Below, in pieces: positions 27,811 through 36,608 of a stretch of DNA of 64,000 nucleotides (position 1 is the stretch's first letter; each line of letters begins with the position of its first letter). The translations under genes were made by a program, and so were the position numbers. Origin of the DNA: Legionellaceae bacterium (GTDB lineage: Bacteria > Pseudomonadota > Gammaproteobacteria > Legionellales > Legionellaceae); the NCBI GenBank assembly GCA_029210265.1, contig JARGNP010000001.1, positions 391,442 to 455,441 on the forward strand, given 5' to 3'. The notes beneath the pieces were generated by a model, which searched no databases, was not told where the DNA came from, and worked only from the letters and a program-made list of their open reading frames with translations.

Positions 27811-29127
27811 TCAATGTAAGTTGATAACCTTTTTAAGTGCTAACTGCGTTTTTTCCGCAAGCTCATCAATTGTATTTTTATCTGTCGTCAATGGCGGGAA
27901 CCAATACACCGTATTACCTAGGGGCCTGAGTAAAATACCATACTCCAATGCAACACGCGCAAGCTTTGGTCCCCAATTAATGCCAGGTGGTGCATTTAAG
28001 TCGCCCGCAACCATACCACCGATTGCGCGTATATTTGTTAAAGCACCTGATGCATTGGCAAGCTCTATAAAACATTGCTTCATGTATATACCAAGCTCAC
28101 ATGCTTTTGTATTAATCTCTCGATCAGTTATAACTTGGATTGTCGCCAACGCTGCCGCTACGCCTAAAGCATGACCACTGTAGGTATGTGAATGTAAAAA
28201 AGGTTCATGATTATTTTCATAAAACACATCATAAATTTTAGAATCAATAAGCACACAACTCAGCGGCATGGTACCTGCTGTTAGTCCCTTTGATAAACAA
28301 ACCAAATCAGGTGAAATATCAGCATGTTCCGATGCAAGCCAGCGCCCGGTGCGCCCAAGGCCTGTCATGATTTCATCGGCAATCAAATAGATATTATTCG
28401 TACGCGTCCAAGCATATAAGCGCTTTAAAAAATCAGCACTGTACACACGCATGCCTCCCGCCCCCTGAACAATAGGCTCGAGAATTAAACCACAACTATT
28501 ATGTTTAAAGCTTTCTAACTGCGATTCAATTGCCGGCCAAACCTCTGAACAATCATCCCACATGGGATCATCTTCCCCAGATACATAAGGTAAATCTCGT
28601 AATACATGACAAGAGAGCCCTAGGCCTTCAAACGGCTTTTTATAGCAACTCACATCACTCACACTAAGCGCTGCCACCGTTTCGCCGTGATAGCCATGCT
28701 CTAATGCAATAAAATGCGTTTTATCAGATTGATGCTTAAGCTGCATGGCATGCAATACAAGCTTTAACGCAATCTCAACCGCACATGAGCCATCACTCGC
28801 AAAAAACACATGTTGTTTTCCAGTTATATCCGCTAACTGCTCACTCAGATCTATAATACCGGGATACGTCGCATTTGCGCCGATCACATGCTCAAACTGT
28901 GTTAATTGCTTTTGAATCGCTTGAATCACAGGTTCGGGTGCATGCCCCAGAGATTTACACCACCAACTCGAGATCGCATCAATCACCGGACCTTGATTTG
29001 TATACAACCAACTCCCTTCAGCACGGTTCACAATCAATCGAGGAATAGGCTCCGCCGGTTTAAGTGCCGTACATGGCGGCCAAATATGATGTCTATCTGT
29101 TTCAAGAAGATCTTTTGCGTTAACCAT
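27811..29127 (-). CDS. bioA: Adenosylmethionine-8-amino-7-oxononanoate aminotransferase
   Basis: The 438-residue PLP enzyme shows the BioA pattern: HIWPPCTALKP near the start, DAISSWWCKSLGHAPEP near 50, HGYHGETVAALSVSD near 145, and the lysine in CLSKGLTAGTMPLSCVL near 283. It converts 7-keto-8-aminopelargonate to 7,8-diaminopelargonate using SAM. Length is usual (about 430). It diverges from bioB with only a short gap holding a probable BirA-type operator that overlaps the bioA start. Confidence 0.95.
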   Translation of the reverse strand: MVNAKDLLETDRHHIWPPCTALKPAEPIPRLIVNRAEGSWLYTNQGPVIDAISSWWCKSLGHAPEPVIQAIQKQLTQFEHVIGANATYPGIIDLSEQLADITGKQHVFFASDGSCAVEIALKLVLHAMQLKHQSDKTHFIALEHGYHGETVAALSVSDVSCYKKPFEGLGLSCHVLRDLPYVSGEDDPMWDDCSEVWPAIESQLESFKHNSCGLILEPIVQGAGGMRVYSADFLKRLYAWTRTNNIYLIADEIMTGLGRTGRWLASEHADISPDLVCLSKGLTAGTMPLSCVLIDSKIYDVFYENNHEPFLHSHTYSGHALGVAAALATIQVITDREINTKACELGIYMKQCFIELANASGALTNIRAIGGMVAGDLNAPPGINWGPKLARVALEYGILLRPLGNTVYWFPPLTTDKNTIDELAEKTQLALKKVINLH

Positions 29128-29148
29128 TATTTATATATAGGTTGACAA
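29117..29148. promoter_or_regulatory. Candidate BirA-type biotin operator
   Basis: GCGTTAACC (29117-29125) and GGTTGACAA (29140-29148) are inverted half-sites separated by 14 bases. The BirA consensus known from enterobacteria is TTGTAAACC-N14-16-GGTTTACAA; the right half has one mismatch and the left three. It sits in the bioA/bioB divergent gap, where BirA acts in E. coli. The left half covers the bioA ATG, so binding would block both genes. Confidence 0.5.
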
Positions 29149-29169
29149 TGATGCTCGGGACTTTATCAT
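29142..29169 (+). promoter_or_regulatory. Sigma-70-type promoter of bioB
   Basis: TTGACA at 29142-29147 matches the -35 consensus perfectly. After 16 bases comes TATCAT (29164-29169), five of six with TATAAT. Transcription would begin near 29176, after the ATG at 29168, which rules out that ATG as the translation start. The -35 overlaps the right half of the candidate operator. Confidence 0.65.
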
Positions 29170-29218
29170 GGCCTTAATAACTTTCCAAATAACACCTCCA
29201 ACACACAGGAATATATTT

Positions 29219-30172
29219 ATGAGCGCCCAAGCAACAACCTGGACAACTGATACTGTCAGTCATATTTATGAAAAACCGTTCTTAGATTTACTTCATGAAG
29301 CACATACCATCCATCGCGCTCACCATCCTAAAAATACCATTCAAAAAGCGAAGCTTTTAAGTATCAAAACCGGCGCATGCCCAGAAGACTGCGGATACTG
29401 CAGCCAAAGTGGTCATAACAAAACTCACGTCGAAAAAGAACGACTCATGTCTCTCGACGATGTACGTGCAGGCGCACAACAAGCTAAATTAGAAGGTGCA
29501 ACACGATTTTGCATGGGCGCCGCTTGGCGTTCCCCCCCAGAAAAAGAAATACCTAAGCTTGTCAGTATGATCAAAGAGGTCAAAGCCATGGGGCTAGAAA
29601 CATGTATGACGCTTGGCATGCTCTCTAAAAAACAAGCTGCAAGCCTGAAAGAAGCCGGACTTGATTATTACAATCATAATATTGATACATCCCCCAGTTA
29701 TTATGAGAAAGTGATCACCACACGTACCTTTCAAGATAGGTTAGATACTTTAGAAACCGTACGTAACGCTGATATTAACGTATGTTGCGGTGGTATTCTC
29801 GGCTTAGGTGAAACACGTAATGATCGCATTGAGTTTTTGCTCACACTAGCTAACTTAACCCCGCCTCCTGAAAGTGTACCTATTAATCGCTTGATTCCCG
29901 TCAAAGGCACCCCAATTGGTGATTCATCTGAAGCAGCAATAGAAGGCCTTGAAATTATTCGCACCATTGCGACTGCTCGTATACTCATGCCTAAAAGTGC
30001 GGTACGTCTTACGGCAGGACGCACCAGCATGTCAGATGAATTACAAGCTCTTGCATTTTTTGCCGGCGCCAACTCAATATTTATTGGTGAACGGCTTCTA
30101 ACCGAACCCAATCCTAAACAAAGCCAAGATCAAATCTTATTTGATAAACTGGGGCTTTATGCTGAAGCTTGA
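29219..30172 (+). CDS. bioB: Biotin synthase
   Basis: I start at ATG 29219 (317 residues) because AGGA lies 8 bases upstream and a promoter sits over the alternative ATG at 29168. The radical-SAM motif is in GACPEDCGYCSQS (Cys54, Cys58, Cys61), binding a [4Fe-4S] cluster. NHNIDTSP near 150, VCCGGILGLGE near 185 and the C-terminal AGRTSMSDELQALAFFAGANS are all conserved in BioB. It inserts sulphur into dethiobiotin. Its end overlaps bioF by 14 bases. Confidence 0.96.
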   Translation: MSAQATTWTTDTVSHIYEKPFLDLLHEAHTIHRAHHPKNTIQKAKLLSIKTGACPEDCGYCSQSGHNKTHVEKERLMSLDDVRAGAQQAKLEGATRFCMGAAWRSPPEKEIPKLVSMIKEVKAMGLETCMTLGMLSKKQAASLKEAGLDYYNHNIDTSPSYYEKVITTRTFQDRLDTLETVRNADINVCCGGILGLGETRNDRIEFLLTLANLTPPPESVPINRLIPVKGTPIGDSSEAAIEGLEIIRTIATARILMPKSAVRLTAGRTSMSDELQALAFFAGANSIFIGERLLTEPNPKQSQDQILFDKLGLYAEA

Positions 30173-31304
30173 AATCACAAACTATCTTGAACAAAAAAAA
30201 CAGCAAGGCATACAACGTATGCGCCAACGATTGCCTCTGCATTTAAATCAAGCAAAGCAACACATAAACTTTAGCTCAAACGACTACCTGGGCTTAGCAA
30301 ACAACCTTGAGATAAAACAAGCTTACCAAGAAGCTTTTTATCGCTACCCTGTAGGTAGCACAGGTTCAGCGCTCGTCTCAGGCTATCACATCACACATGA
30401 AGCCTTAGAACATACGTTTTCAGATGCGCTAGGCGTGGATGCATGTCTATTATTTCCCTCTGGCTACGCGGCTAATCTCAGCCTCATGAATTTGCTTGCT
30501 GAACTTAATATCCATCCGCTTATAGATAAAAATATACATGCTTCTATCTACGATGGCTTACGGCTAGGAGGCCATGCGTATACACGCTACAGACATCAAG
30601 ATCTCGAGCATTTTAAACACCAACTCAACACGCTGCCCGAACATGCTGCCGTGATAACCGAAAGCTTATTCAGTATGAGTGGCCACATGCCGCATCTCAA
30701 ACAAATTGCCGAACTTGCTCATGCAAACAACCACCCCTTGTTTGTCGACGAAGCGCATGCCTTTGGGCTCTACGGACCTGAGGGTCTTGGTGCTGTGATG
30801 CAGCATGGTTTAACACAAACCGAAGTACCACTCCGTGTGATCCCACTTGGCAAAGCTTTTGGCGCGTCAGGCGCTATCGTTGCCGGTGATAGGATCTGGG
30901 TTGATGCGCTTGTACAAGCCGCACGTCCTTTGATTTATTCTACGGCAATGAGCCCAGCGCTGGCTTTCGGCTTACTCAATACTTTCTCAATTATTCGAGG
31001 TGCTGATGCTGCGCGTAAAATATTACAAAAACGTATCTATGAATTTAGAGAGCATATAAAACATTCCCCCTTAAATTGGCGAGATTCACACGCCCCTATT
31101 CAACAACTGCTATTTGGCTGCCCCAAGCAAGCATTAAACTATGCCGAACAATTACAGGCACAAGGCATTATATGCATACCCATGCGTGAACCGACGGTTA
31201 AGCGATCCGAAACAGGCCTTCGAATTTGCTTGAACGTTTCTCATACGTCTAATAATATTCATGCTTTATTTGAGAGCTTACATCAATGCCACATCTCCAT
31301 ATAA
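30159..31304 (+). CDS. bioF: 8-amino-7-oxononanoate synthase
   Basis: The start at 30159 (MLKLEITNYLEQ, 381 residues) is chosen because GGGG lies just upstream and it overlaps the bioB stop by 14 bases; the longer ORF from 30141 lies deeper in bioB. The PLP enzyme features are FSSNDYLGLA near 45, GSALVSGYHITHEALE near 75, DEAHAFGLYGPEGLG near 205, and the PLP lysine in PLGKAFGASGAIVAG near 235. It joins pimeloyl-ACP and alanine. Confidence 0.95.
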   Translation: MLKLEITNYLEQKKQQGIQRMRQRLPLHLNQAKQHINFSSNDYLGLANNLEIKQAYQEAFYRYPVGSTGSALVSGYHITHEALEHTFSDALGVDACLLFPSGYAANLSLMNLLAELNIHPLIDKNIHASIYDGLRLGGHAYTRYRHQDLEHFKHQLNTLPEHAAVITESLFSMSGHMPHLKQIAELAHANNHPLFVDEAHAFGLYGPEGLGAVMQHGLTQTEVPLRVIPLGKAFGASGAIVAGDRIWVDALVQAARPLIYSTAMSPALAFGLLNTFSIIRGADAARKILQKRIYEFREHIKHSPLNWRDSHAPIQQLLFGCPKQALNYAEQLQAQGIICIPMREPTVKRSETGLRICLNVSHTSNNIHALFESLHQCHISI

Positions 31305-32035
31305 CCCAAAGCGGCCAAGGCACAGGTACGCCTTTACTCTTATTGCATGGCTGGGGATTTGATAGCCAGATATGGTCATCACTCTTACCTGAGTTAGAGC
31401 GGCATTATTTAATTTATTTGGTTGATCTACCCGGTTTTGGAAAAACATCTTGTTTGAGCTGGCCTGATTTTTCAAAACAGCTTTTAGATTATTTACCTCC
31501 TGCGTTTAATATTGCAGGCTGGTCGATGGGCGGACTGATTGCAACGCGCCTTACGATAGAAAATCCTGAACGCATCACGCGTCTTATTAATATCGCGAGC
31601 AGTCCATGCTTTGTTAATAATCCTGATACAGCTTGGCCCGGTATTCAAGCTCAAAACCTTCAATTATTTTATACCAACCTTTTATCTACCCCTGAAAAAA
31701 CACACCAAGATTTTATTAATTTACAGCTGGGCTCACGTACACAGACTAACCCCATCACCCACGCTCAAATAACATCTGATGGCTTGAAACAAGGCCTTGA
31801 CATATTAATGCATTGGGATTTACGTGAGCAACTCAAACATCTTACTGTACCCACGCATTATCTTTTTGGTCGACTGGACTCGATTGTCCCAGCAAAAACC
31901 ATGGCGGCCATGCAAACACTCTATCCTAAGTTTGAATATTATCTTTTTCCTCGGGCAGCTCACGCACCTTTTTTAAGCCATCCTGAGATTTTTTTAGATT
32001 ACATCAAAAATACAACTTATACTCCTCATAAATAA
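31286..32035 (+). CDS. bioH: Pimeloyl-ACP methyl ester carboxylesterase
   Basis: The 249-residue alpha/beta hydrolase has LLLLHGWGFDSQIW near 17-30, the nucleophile Ser80 in AGWSMGGLIAT, an aspartate in LFGRLDSIVPA near 200, and the histidine in RAAHAPFLSHP near 228. BioH removes the methyl group that BioC adds to malonyl-ACP, releasing pimeloyl-ACP for BioF. It overlaps bioF by 19 bases and is the last bio gene in this cluster; bioC and bioD are not seen in the window. Confidence 0.92.
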   Translation: MPHLHITQSGQGTGTPLLLLHGWGFDSQIWSSLLPELERHYLIYLVDLPGFGKTSCLSWPDFSKQLLDYLPPAFNIAGWSMGGLIATRLTIENPERITRLINIASSPCFVNNPDTAWPGIQAQNLQLFYTNLLSTPEKTHQDFINLQLGSRTQTNPITHAQITSDGLKQGLDILMHWDLREQLKHLTVPTHYLFGRLDSIVPAKTMAAMQTLYPKFEYYLFPRAAHAPFLSHPEIFLDYIKNTTYTPHK

Positions 32036-32056
32036 CTTTATACCGAAAGCTATTAA

Positions 32057-32896
32057 ATGCCCGAATTACCTGAAGTCGAAACCATTATGCGTGGACTCAC
32101 GCCCCACCTCGAGGGCGCTATTGTCCATGATGCCATCATTCGATGTCCGAAGTTACGTTGGCCTATACCCTCCGACTTAAAAAACATATTAAGCACTCAA
32201 AAAATTATGGCATTATCACGACGTGGTAAATATCTATTAATACGCTTCACAACAGGAACGTTGATTATTCATCTCGGTATGTCAGGTAGTTTAAGGCTTT
32301 TAACTCAAATAACGCCTCCAAAACCTCACGATCATATGGATCTTGTTTTATCAAATCATATGCTTTTACGTTACAACGACCCACGACGTTTTGGTGCTAT
32401 CCTATGGACCGAAGAAAACCCACATCAACATGTTTTACTAAAATCGATGGGTATAGAACCGTTTGATCTTGATTTTACTGGCGAATATTTAAAGCAATTA
32501 GCTCTAACACGCCGCACCCCTATTAAATCATTGATTATGAATAATAAAATCGTGGTCGGTGTTGGTAATATATATGCCGCTGAAGCCTTATTTTTAGCTG
32601 GCATTCATCCGCTTACCCCCACGAACTTACTATCCATACAACAATTAAACCAACTGGTTGCATCGATTCAAGCAATTTTAAAACTTGCAATTTCTGAAGG
32701 GGGCACTACGTTAAAAGACTTTGTAAATAGTCAGGGTAAACCTGGATATTTTTCTCAAAAACTTAACGTGTATGGCCGTGCAGGATTACCCTGCACCGTA
32801 TGCCAATCAGATTTACAATCCATCAAACTAGGCCAACGTAGCACGGTCTTTTGTGCGACTTGCCAACAACTCAATGTATTTACAAACAACAATTAG
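32057..32896 (+). CDS. mutM: Formamidopyrimidine-DNA glycosylase
   Basis: The 279-residue protein starts MPELPEVETIMRGL, so after Met removal Pro2 is the nucleophile and Glu3 the second catalytic residue. SRRGKYLLI near 57 holds the conserved lysine, VVGVGNIYAAEALF near 170 is the helix-two-turn-helix, and the C-terminal zinc finger has two CxxC pairs in PCTVCQSD and FCATCQQ. It removes 8-oxoguanine and other oxidised bases. It follows bioH by 21 bases. Confidence 0.96.
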   Translation: MPELPEVETIMRGLTPHLEGAIVHDAIIRCPKLRWPIPSDLKNILSTQKIMALSRRGKYLLIRFTTGTLIIHLGMSGSLRLLTQITPPKPHDHMDLVLSNHMLLRYNDPRRFGAILWTEENPHQHVLLKSMGIEPFDLDFTGEYLKQLALTRRTPIKSLIMNNKIVVGVGNIYAAEALFLAGIHPLTPTNLLSIQQLNQLVASIQAILKLAISEGGTTLKDFVNSQGKPGYFSQKLNVYGRAGLPCTVCQSDLQSIKLGQRSTVFCATCQQLNVFTNNN

Positions 32897-32936
32897 ACTG
32901 TATAATGGTCACTTGTCAAATCTCACTTTTACTTAA

Positions 32937-33992
32937 ATGCCTACACTTAAAAATATTACCCATAAATTAACGACTCAATATAAAAGTGCGCAGCTCTGCT
33001 GGCTTCATGATGAAAGTACAGACAAACAAACAGGGAGCAAGCCTGAGTGCACTTATTTGAACCGCCAGTACGATATTTTATTACCTCATGTTATTAGCCC
33101 AAATAGCGCCAATGAGATTTTAAATCTTATAAAAAAATGCATAGAAAAAAAACACGACGAAGATCTCAAAATAGATGACTTGAGTGAAAAATGGGAGCAT
33201 TTTGAGATTTTACGCTTCACATGTCCTCGCCTATCCAAAAAAGTAATCTCTAATATAACTCTATCAACACTCAATGATTACTTTAGGATGGATATATTAT
33301 ATCCAACAAATGCTCCCTACCTTCGATGGGATGGTCGGCAATTTATAGATGTAACTCAAAAACTTTTTCAAGAACTTATCCATGTCGTAAAGCCATTAAT
33401 CAAACATAAAAAGTACACCGCATTTTATGCAATCAAACCAATTAAATTATCCATAAATATTAACGAAGTTATATTAGAAAAGCTGGTTAAAAACTTAGAA
33501 AAACAAAACGCGCCTTTAGCTTACCTTATATGCGGACTTTTATTAGACGGGCTGATTGAGAACCTAAGGCCTGACAGGCCTATAAACAAACAGGCATATC
33601 TAGAAAAAAGAAGACATGATGCCTGTACATTGTACACGAAGGCATCAAAAAACAAACGACTTGAACGATTTACCGACCTCTTACTATGGCAACAAAAAAC
33701 AGAAGGATGTGCGTCGATCATAAATCACTTACAACAATACGACATAACGCCCCCTAAAAAACTATTTCCTACGTGTAGATTTTTTAAAAGAGACTGTGTA
33801 AAAATTCCTTTGTATAGAATAAATTTTACCAAAAGTGAAAAATTAAGATTAATATTAAGATTAGAAGATAAACGATCATCATCGGTAGAACCAGCGCCTC
33901 AAACAGACAATAAGAATCTATCACTATCTTATTGCGCTCCTATCGATGAAGATGAAGATGAAGAAAAAATACGTTGTTGTAATATTATGTAA
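32937..33992 (+). CDS. Unknown protein ending in a CaaX-like motif; candidate effector
   Basis: I do not recognise this 351-residue protein. It has no signal peptide or convincing membrane segment, is rich in Lys, Leu, Asn and Ile, and ends in an acidic run (DEDEDEE, residues 337-343) followed by KIRCCNIM. The last four residues, Cys-Asn-Ile-Met, fit a CaaX box (aliphatic third position, Met last, favouring farnesylation), with a neighbouring Cys347 that could be acylated. Acidic residues about 9 to 15 from the end are also a feature of Dot/Icm secretion signals. Bacteria lack protein prenyltransferases, so such a motif would act only in a host cell. That role is inference. It begins 41 bases after mutM. 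Confidence 0.65.
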   Translation: MPTLKNITHKLTTQYKSAQLCWLHDESTDKQTGSKPECTYLNRQYDILLPHVISPNSANEILNLIKKCIEKKHDEDLKIDDLSEKWEHFEILRFTCPRLSKKVISNITLSTLNDYFRMDILYPTNAPYLRWDGRQFIDVTQKLFQELIHVVKPLIKHKKYTAFYAIKPIKLSININEVILEKLVKNLEKQNAPLAYLICGLLLDGLIENLRPDRPINKQAYLEKRRHDACTLYTKASKNKRLERFTDLLLWQQKTEGCASIINHLQQYDITPPKKLFPTCRFFKRDCVKIPLYRINFTKSEKLRLILRLEDKRSSSVEPAPQTDNKNLSLSYCAPIDEDEDEEKIRCCNIM

Positions 33993-34042
33993 CATCGCAG
34001 CTGCGTGCCGCTTTAGCCGTGAGCGACACACCACTTACCCTT

Positions 34043-34071
34043 TTTATATACTCTTAATTTATATACTCTTA
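34043..34071. repeat. 14-base direct repeat downstream of the pilin gene
   Basis: TTTATATACTCTTA occurs at 34043-34056 and again at 34058-34071, just past the pilin stop codon on the minus strand. No hairpin or T-run is present, so this is not an obvious terminator. Confidence 0.8.
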
Positions 34072-34073
34072 TT

Positions 34074-34511
34074 TTACCTACAAACAGCTGGGCGATATTG
34101 CCCGGGTAAACTCCCCTCATGACACAACCACGATACATCCCCCATATCATGCAGTGTTGGTGTTAAAATTAACGTGCTTTTTTTACCTACAGCTGCTGTG
34201 TACGTAATGATAATCGCAGCTGTTTTATCTGCAATATGAATAGATGCAACGTTGGCTGTCGCGGGCGGGCTTACATACCCGGTTTCGGCTTGATTTTTCG
34301 GTAGTGCATTGGTAGCAAGCACCGCTTCAGAAACAGCAAGCTTTGCGGCTGAAGCTAAATTAAAGCCTTCTATCACCCGTGCGCGTGTTGTGTAGTTTTG
34401 ATAAGCAGGCATAGCAACCGCTGCTAAAATACCGATGATTGCGACCACAATCATTAATTCGATTAACGTAAAACCTAAAATAGAACCTAAAGTAAAACTT
34501 TTGTGCCTCAT
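34074..34511 (-). CDS. Type IV pilin (PilA/PilE-like)
   Basis: I start at 34511 (145 residues) because the prepilin signal [13 protein letters not shown] then precedes [20 protein letters not shown], with GGAGAA upstream; the ORF extending to 34574 adds no plausible signal. Cleavage falls between Gly and Phe, with Glu at mature position 5. [20 protein letters not shown] follows as in PilA. The two C-terminal cysteines (WLCHEG and PAVCR) could close the disulphide loop of type IV pilins. No assembly genes lie nearby, so pilins are dispersed. It diverges from bolA. Confidence 0.93.
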   Translation of the reverse strand: MRHKSFTLGSILGFTLIELMIVVAIIGILAAVAMPAYQNYTTRARVIEGFNLASAAKLAVSEAVLATNALPKNQAETGYVSPPATANVASIHIADKTAAIIITYTAAVGKKSTLILTPTLHDMGDVSWLCHEGSLPGQYRPAVCR

Positions 34512-34602
34512 GATACATTCTCCATGGTATCCAATGAATGACAAGTACAGACAAGATGTTATAATCCATGACATCTTCTCTATACATACGACTTGCTTTT
34601 TT

Positions 34603-34911
34603 ATGTTACGAAAAAAACAGCTGCATGATGCCCTTTCTAAAGCTCTATTACCAGTACATATGACAATTGAGGACGAATCAGCTAATCATCGACGCCCCGG
34701 GGTCGAAACACACTTTACCGTACTTGCCGTATCTGAAAAATTTCAGGCCTTATCACGCCTTGCACGTCATCGCCTCGTGAATGCGTTAGTTCAAGATGAA
34801 TTTAACTCAGGCTTACACGCCTTAAGTTTACATCTTTACACCCCCGAAGAATGGGATAAACGAGGCCATCCAACACCAACCGTACCACGCTGTCATAATA
34901 AACAGTTATGA
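34603..34911 (+). CDS. bolA: BolA family protein
   Basis: The protein reads about 102 residues from ATG 34603; the longer upstream reading begins inside the pilin gene. The BolA fold signatures are [30 protein letters not shown] near 45-70 and the helix and loop [15 protein letters not shown] near the end, including the conserved His that helps bind iron-sulphur clusters with monothiol glutaredoxins. In E. coli BolA also controls morphology genes. No Shine-Dalgarno site is obvious at this start. Confidence 0.88.
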   Translation: MLRKKQLHDALSKALLPVHMTIEDESANHRRPGVETHFTVLAVSEKFQALSRLARHRLVNALVQDEFNSGLHALSLHLYTPEEWDKRGHPTPTVPRCHNKQL

Positions 34912-35009
34912 TTAGGTAGCCAAAAAATACACCTTGTGCGCACTTTGGTTGCATCAAGCATTCAAATATAGTACACTGTGCTGCTATAAATGCTTTTGGT
35001 ATCTTCAAC

Positions 35010-36608
35010 ATGACACAAATAACCATTTCTGTTTTTCAGGCGCTTACACTTTTAGCTGAAAAGTATTGTCATGATACTGAAAGCGAGAAAAAGATATTTA
35101 AATATATAAAATACATTTATCTTACGGGTGCTCGTACGCAAAAAGAAAAAAAAATACTCAACAAGTTACTTCAAGATCCTCTCCTGACAAACTTCAATAT
35201 TAGTGCAACAAAACAAGCAATTAACGAAGATCCCGTTCGACGTTATTTTGAAAGTCACCTCGCCCATAACACCTTAGCAACATCGCTCGACGATCTTGAT
35301 ATCCTCTTATTACATGAAAATTTTCATCTGATTTTTGCTTTGATTAACGAAGCTGACCGAGACGACTTCGAATCCTTCTTAAAAAATGTCGGAGAGCAAA
35401 CGCCTCATTCGTACGTTTTCGTTGATGAATATTTAGATGCTATCTTTCAATTAAATAAACCAGATAGTTACCAATCACTCTCACCTAAAACAACGTGTGG
35501 CAGATTAACACCTGAAGACATATTAGAAGACCGAAAACAAAAATTAATCATGATTACAAAATGCATGTATGCAAGTGCATGGGCGGTCAATACGCAACCC
35601 CGCCATAGTCCACGTCCACGCCCCCTTGATATTTATCATAGCCGCTCTACCTCCTCCCCGTATGGCACGGTTAATCGTGGACGGAAAGAAAGATTAAACC
35701 TAGCTTCCCCCCTTGAATACCCTAAACAAAATGTACGCCCCCATACACGAGGCATTATGCGATCCTATATGCCGTTACCTCGGGAAGATGCCTTGTTCGC
35801 ACGAGAACCGTCAAACTATGCTCGACCGGCAGATCAATACACCTATAGAGAGAACCGTCATTTATCTGATTCGCCTAACTCTGTGCCCAGGAGAATGTTC
35901 GAGAATCAAGTCACGCCTTTTGTTGGCTCTATTTCTGGCGTTATGTTGATGCAACTTAAAGTTATGGCACTCTTAGTGCGCAGTGGTGACCTACCCTTTC
36001 TTGCAGAATCCGGATGTCCTAGAAACACCCAACTAGAGCTTTACATAAAATCATTCGTAGCCTACATGCTTTATAATGCAGGTGGACATAGTCTCGATGA
36101 ATTCCTCGATATCTTAGAGTTTTCTTTTGTAGAAGAAGAATTTAAATCTTTGGTTGGGTTTGAGTTCATCAAGTTGAAAAATCTCTTTCAAACGACTAAC
36201 GCAGCTGCATTTAATAAAGCAATGGAACAAACCTTTGTGTATAACAACAATATTATTCAAAAGAAACGATTTCATACTGAGCTAGAAGAAAAGAGTGATG
36301 ATAAAAATGCTCCGTTCATATCTATAGAGATGAATATAGATCTCGATTATGATTATGAAGACTATGAAGACAAGCTAGATTATTCTAAACCGTTCGAATT
36401 ATCCAGACCTGAGCCAGATAATAAACTTACTCAGCTGACAAACAATCCAGAGCACCATGAATTTTCTGATGGAACCATATCTCATCTCATTTCTGTTTCA
36501 AGCCAATCGATGTTCCATGCTCCAGCACATATCCCTGAGCCCCCGAAACATACACCTGATGAAAAAATCAGAAAGCAATTCATTCCTGCCAGTACTACAG
36601 GTGCTTGA
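35010..36608 (+). CDS. Unknown protein, first of a tandem paralogous pair
   Basis: The 532-residue protein is unrecognised. It shares its course with the next gene: an N-terminal VFQALTL, YLTGAR near 38, DPVRRYFESHL near 78, LATSLDDLDI near 93, TPEDILEDRKQKL near 170, VRPHTRGIMRSYMPLPREDAL near 245, TPFVGSISGVML near 305 and AGGHSLDEFLDILE near 355. A basic, proline-rich stretch precedes the middle motif. The C-terminal 130 residues are acidic and disordered-looking. There is no signal peptide or membrane segment. The composition suggests a secreted effector or a cytosolic factor; neither is shown. Confidence 0.65.
   Translation: MTQITISVFQALTLLAEKYCHDTESEKKIFKYIKYIYLTGARTQKEKKILNKLLQDPLLTNFNISATKQAINEDPVRRYFESHLAHNTLATSLDDLDILLLHENFHLIFALINEADRDDFESFLKNVGEQTPHSYVFVDEYLDAIFQLNKPDSYQSLSPKTTCGRLTPEDILEDRKQKLIMITKCMYASAWAVNTQPRHSPRPRPLDIYHSRSTSSPYGTVNRGRKERLNLASPLEYPKQNVRPHTRGIMRSYMPLPREDALFAREPSNYARPADQYTYRENRHLSDSPNSVPRRMFENQVTPFVGSISGVMLMQLKVMALLVRSGDLPFLAESGCPRNTQLELYIKSFVAYMLYNAGGHSLDEFLDILEFSFVEEEFKSLVGFEFIKLKNLFQTTNAAAFNKAMEQTFVYNNNIIQKKRFHTELEEKSDDKNAPFISIEMNIDLDYDYEDYEDKLDYSKPFELSRPEPDNKLTQLTNNPEHHEFSDGTISHLISVSSQSMFHAPAHIPEPPKHTPDEKIRKQFIPASTTGA

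Noticed and set aside
29168-29218. Upstream ATG for bioB at 29168
   Set aside because: A good promoter -10 lies over it, so transcripts would start after it. The ATG at 29219 has a ribosome site.
34435-34602. Upstream extension of bolA
   Set aside because: It lies inside the pilin gene on the other strand and has no similarity to BolA. The domain starts at 34603.
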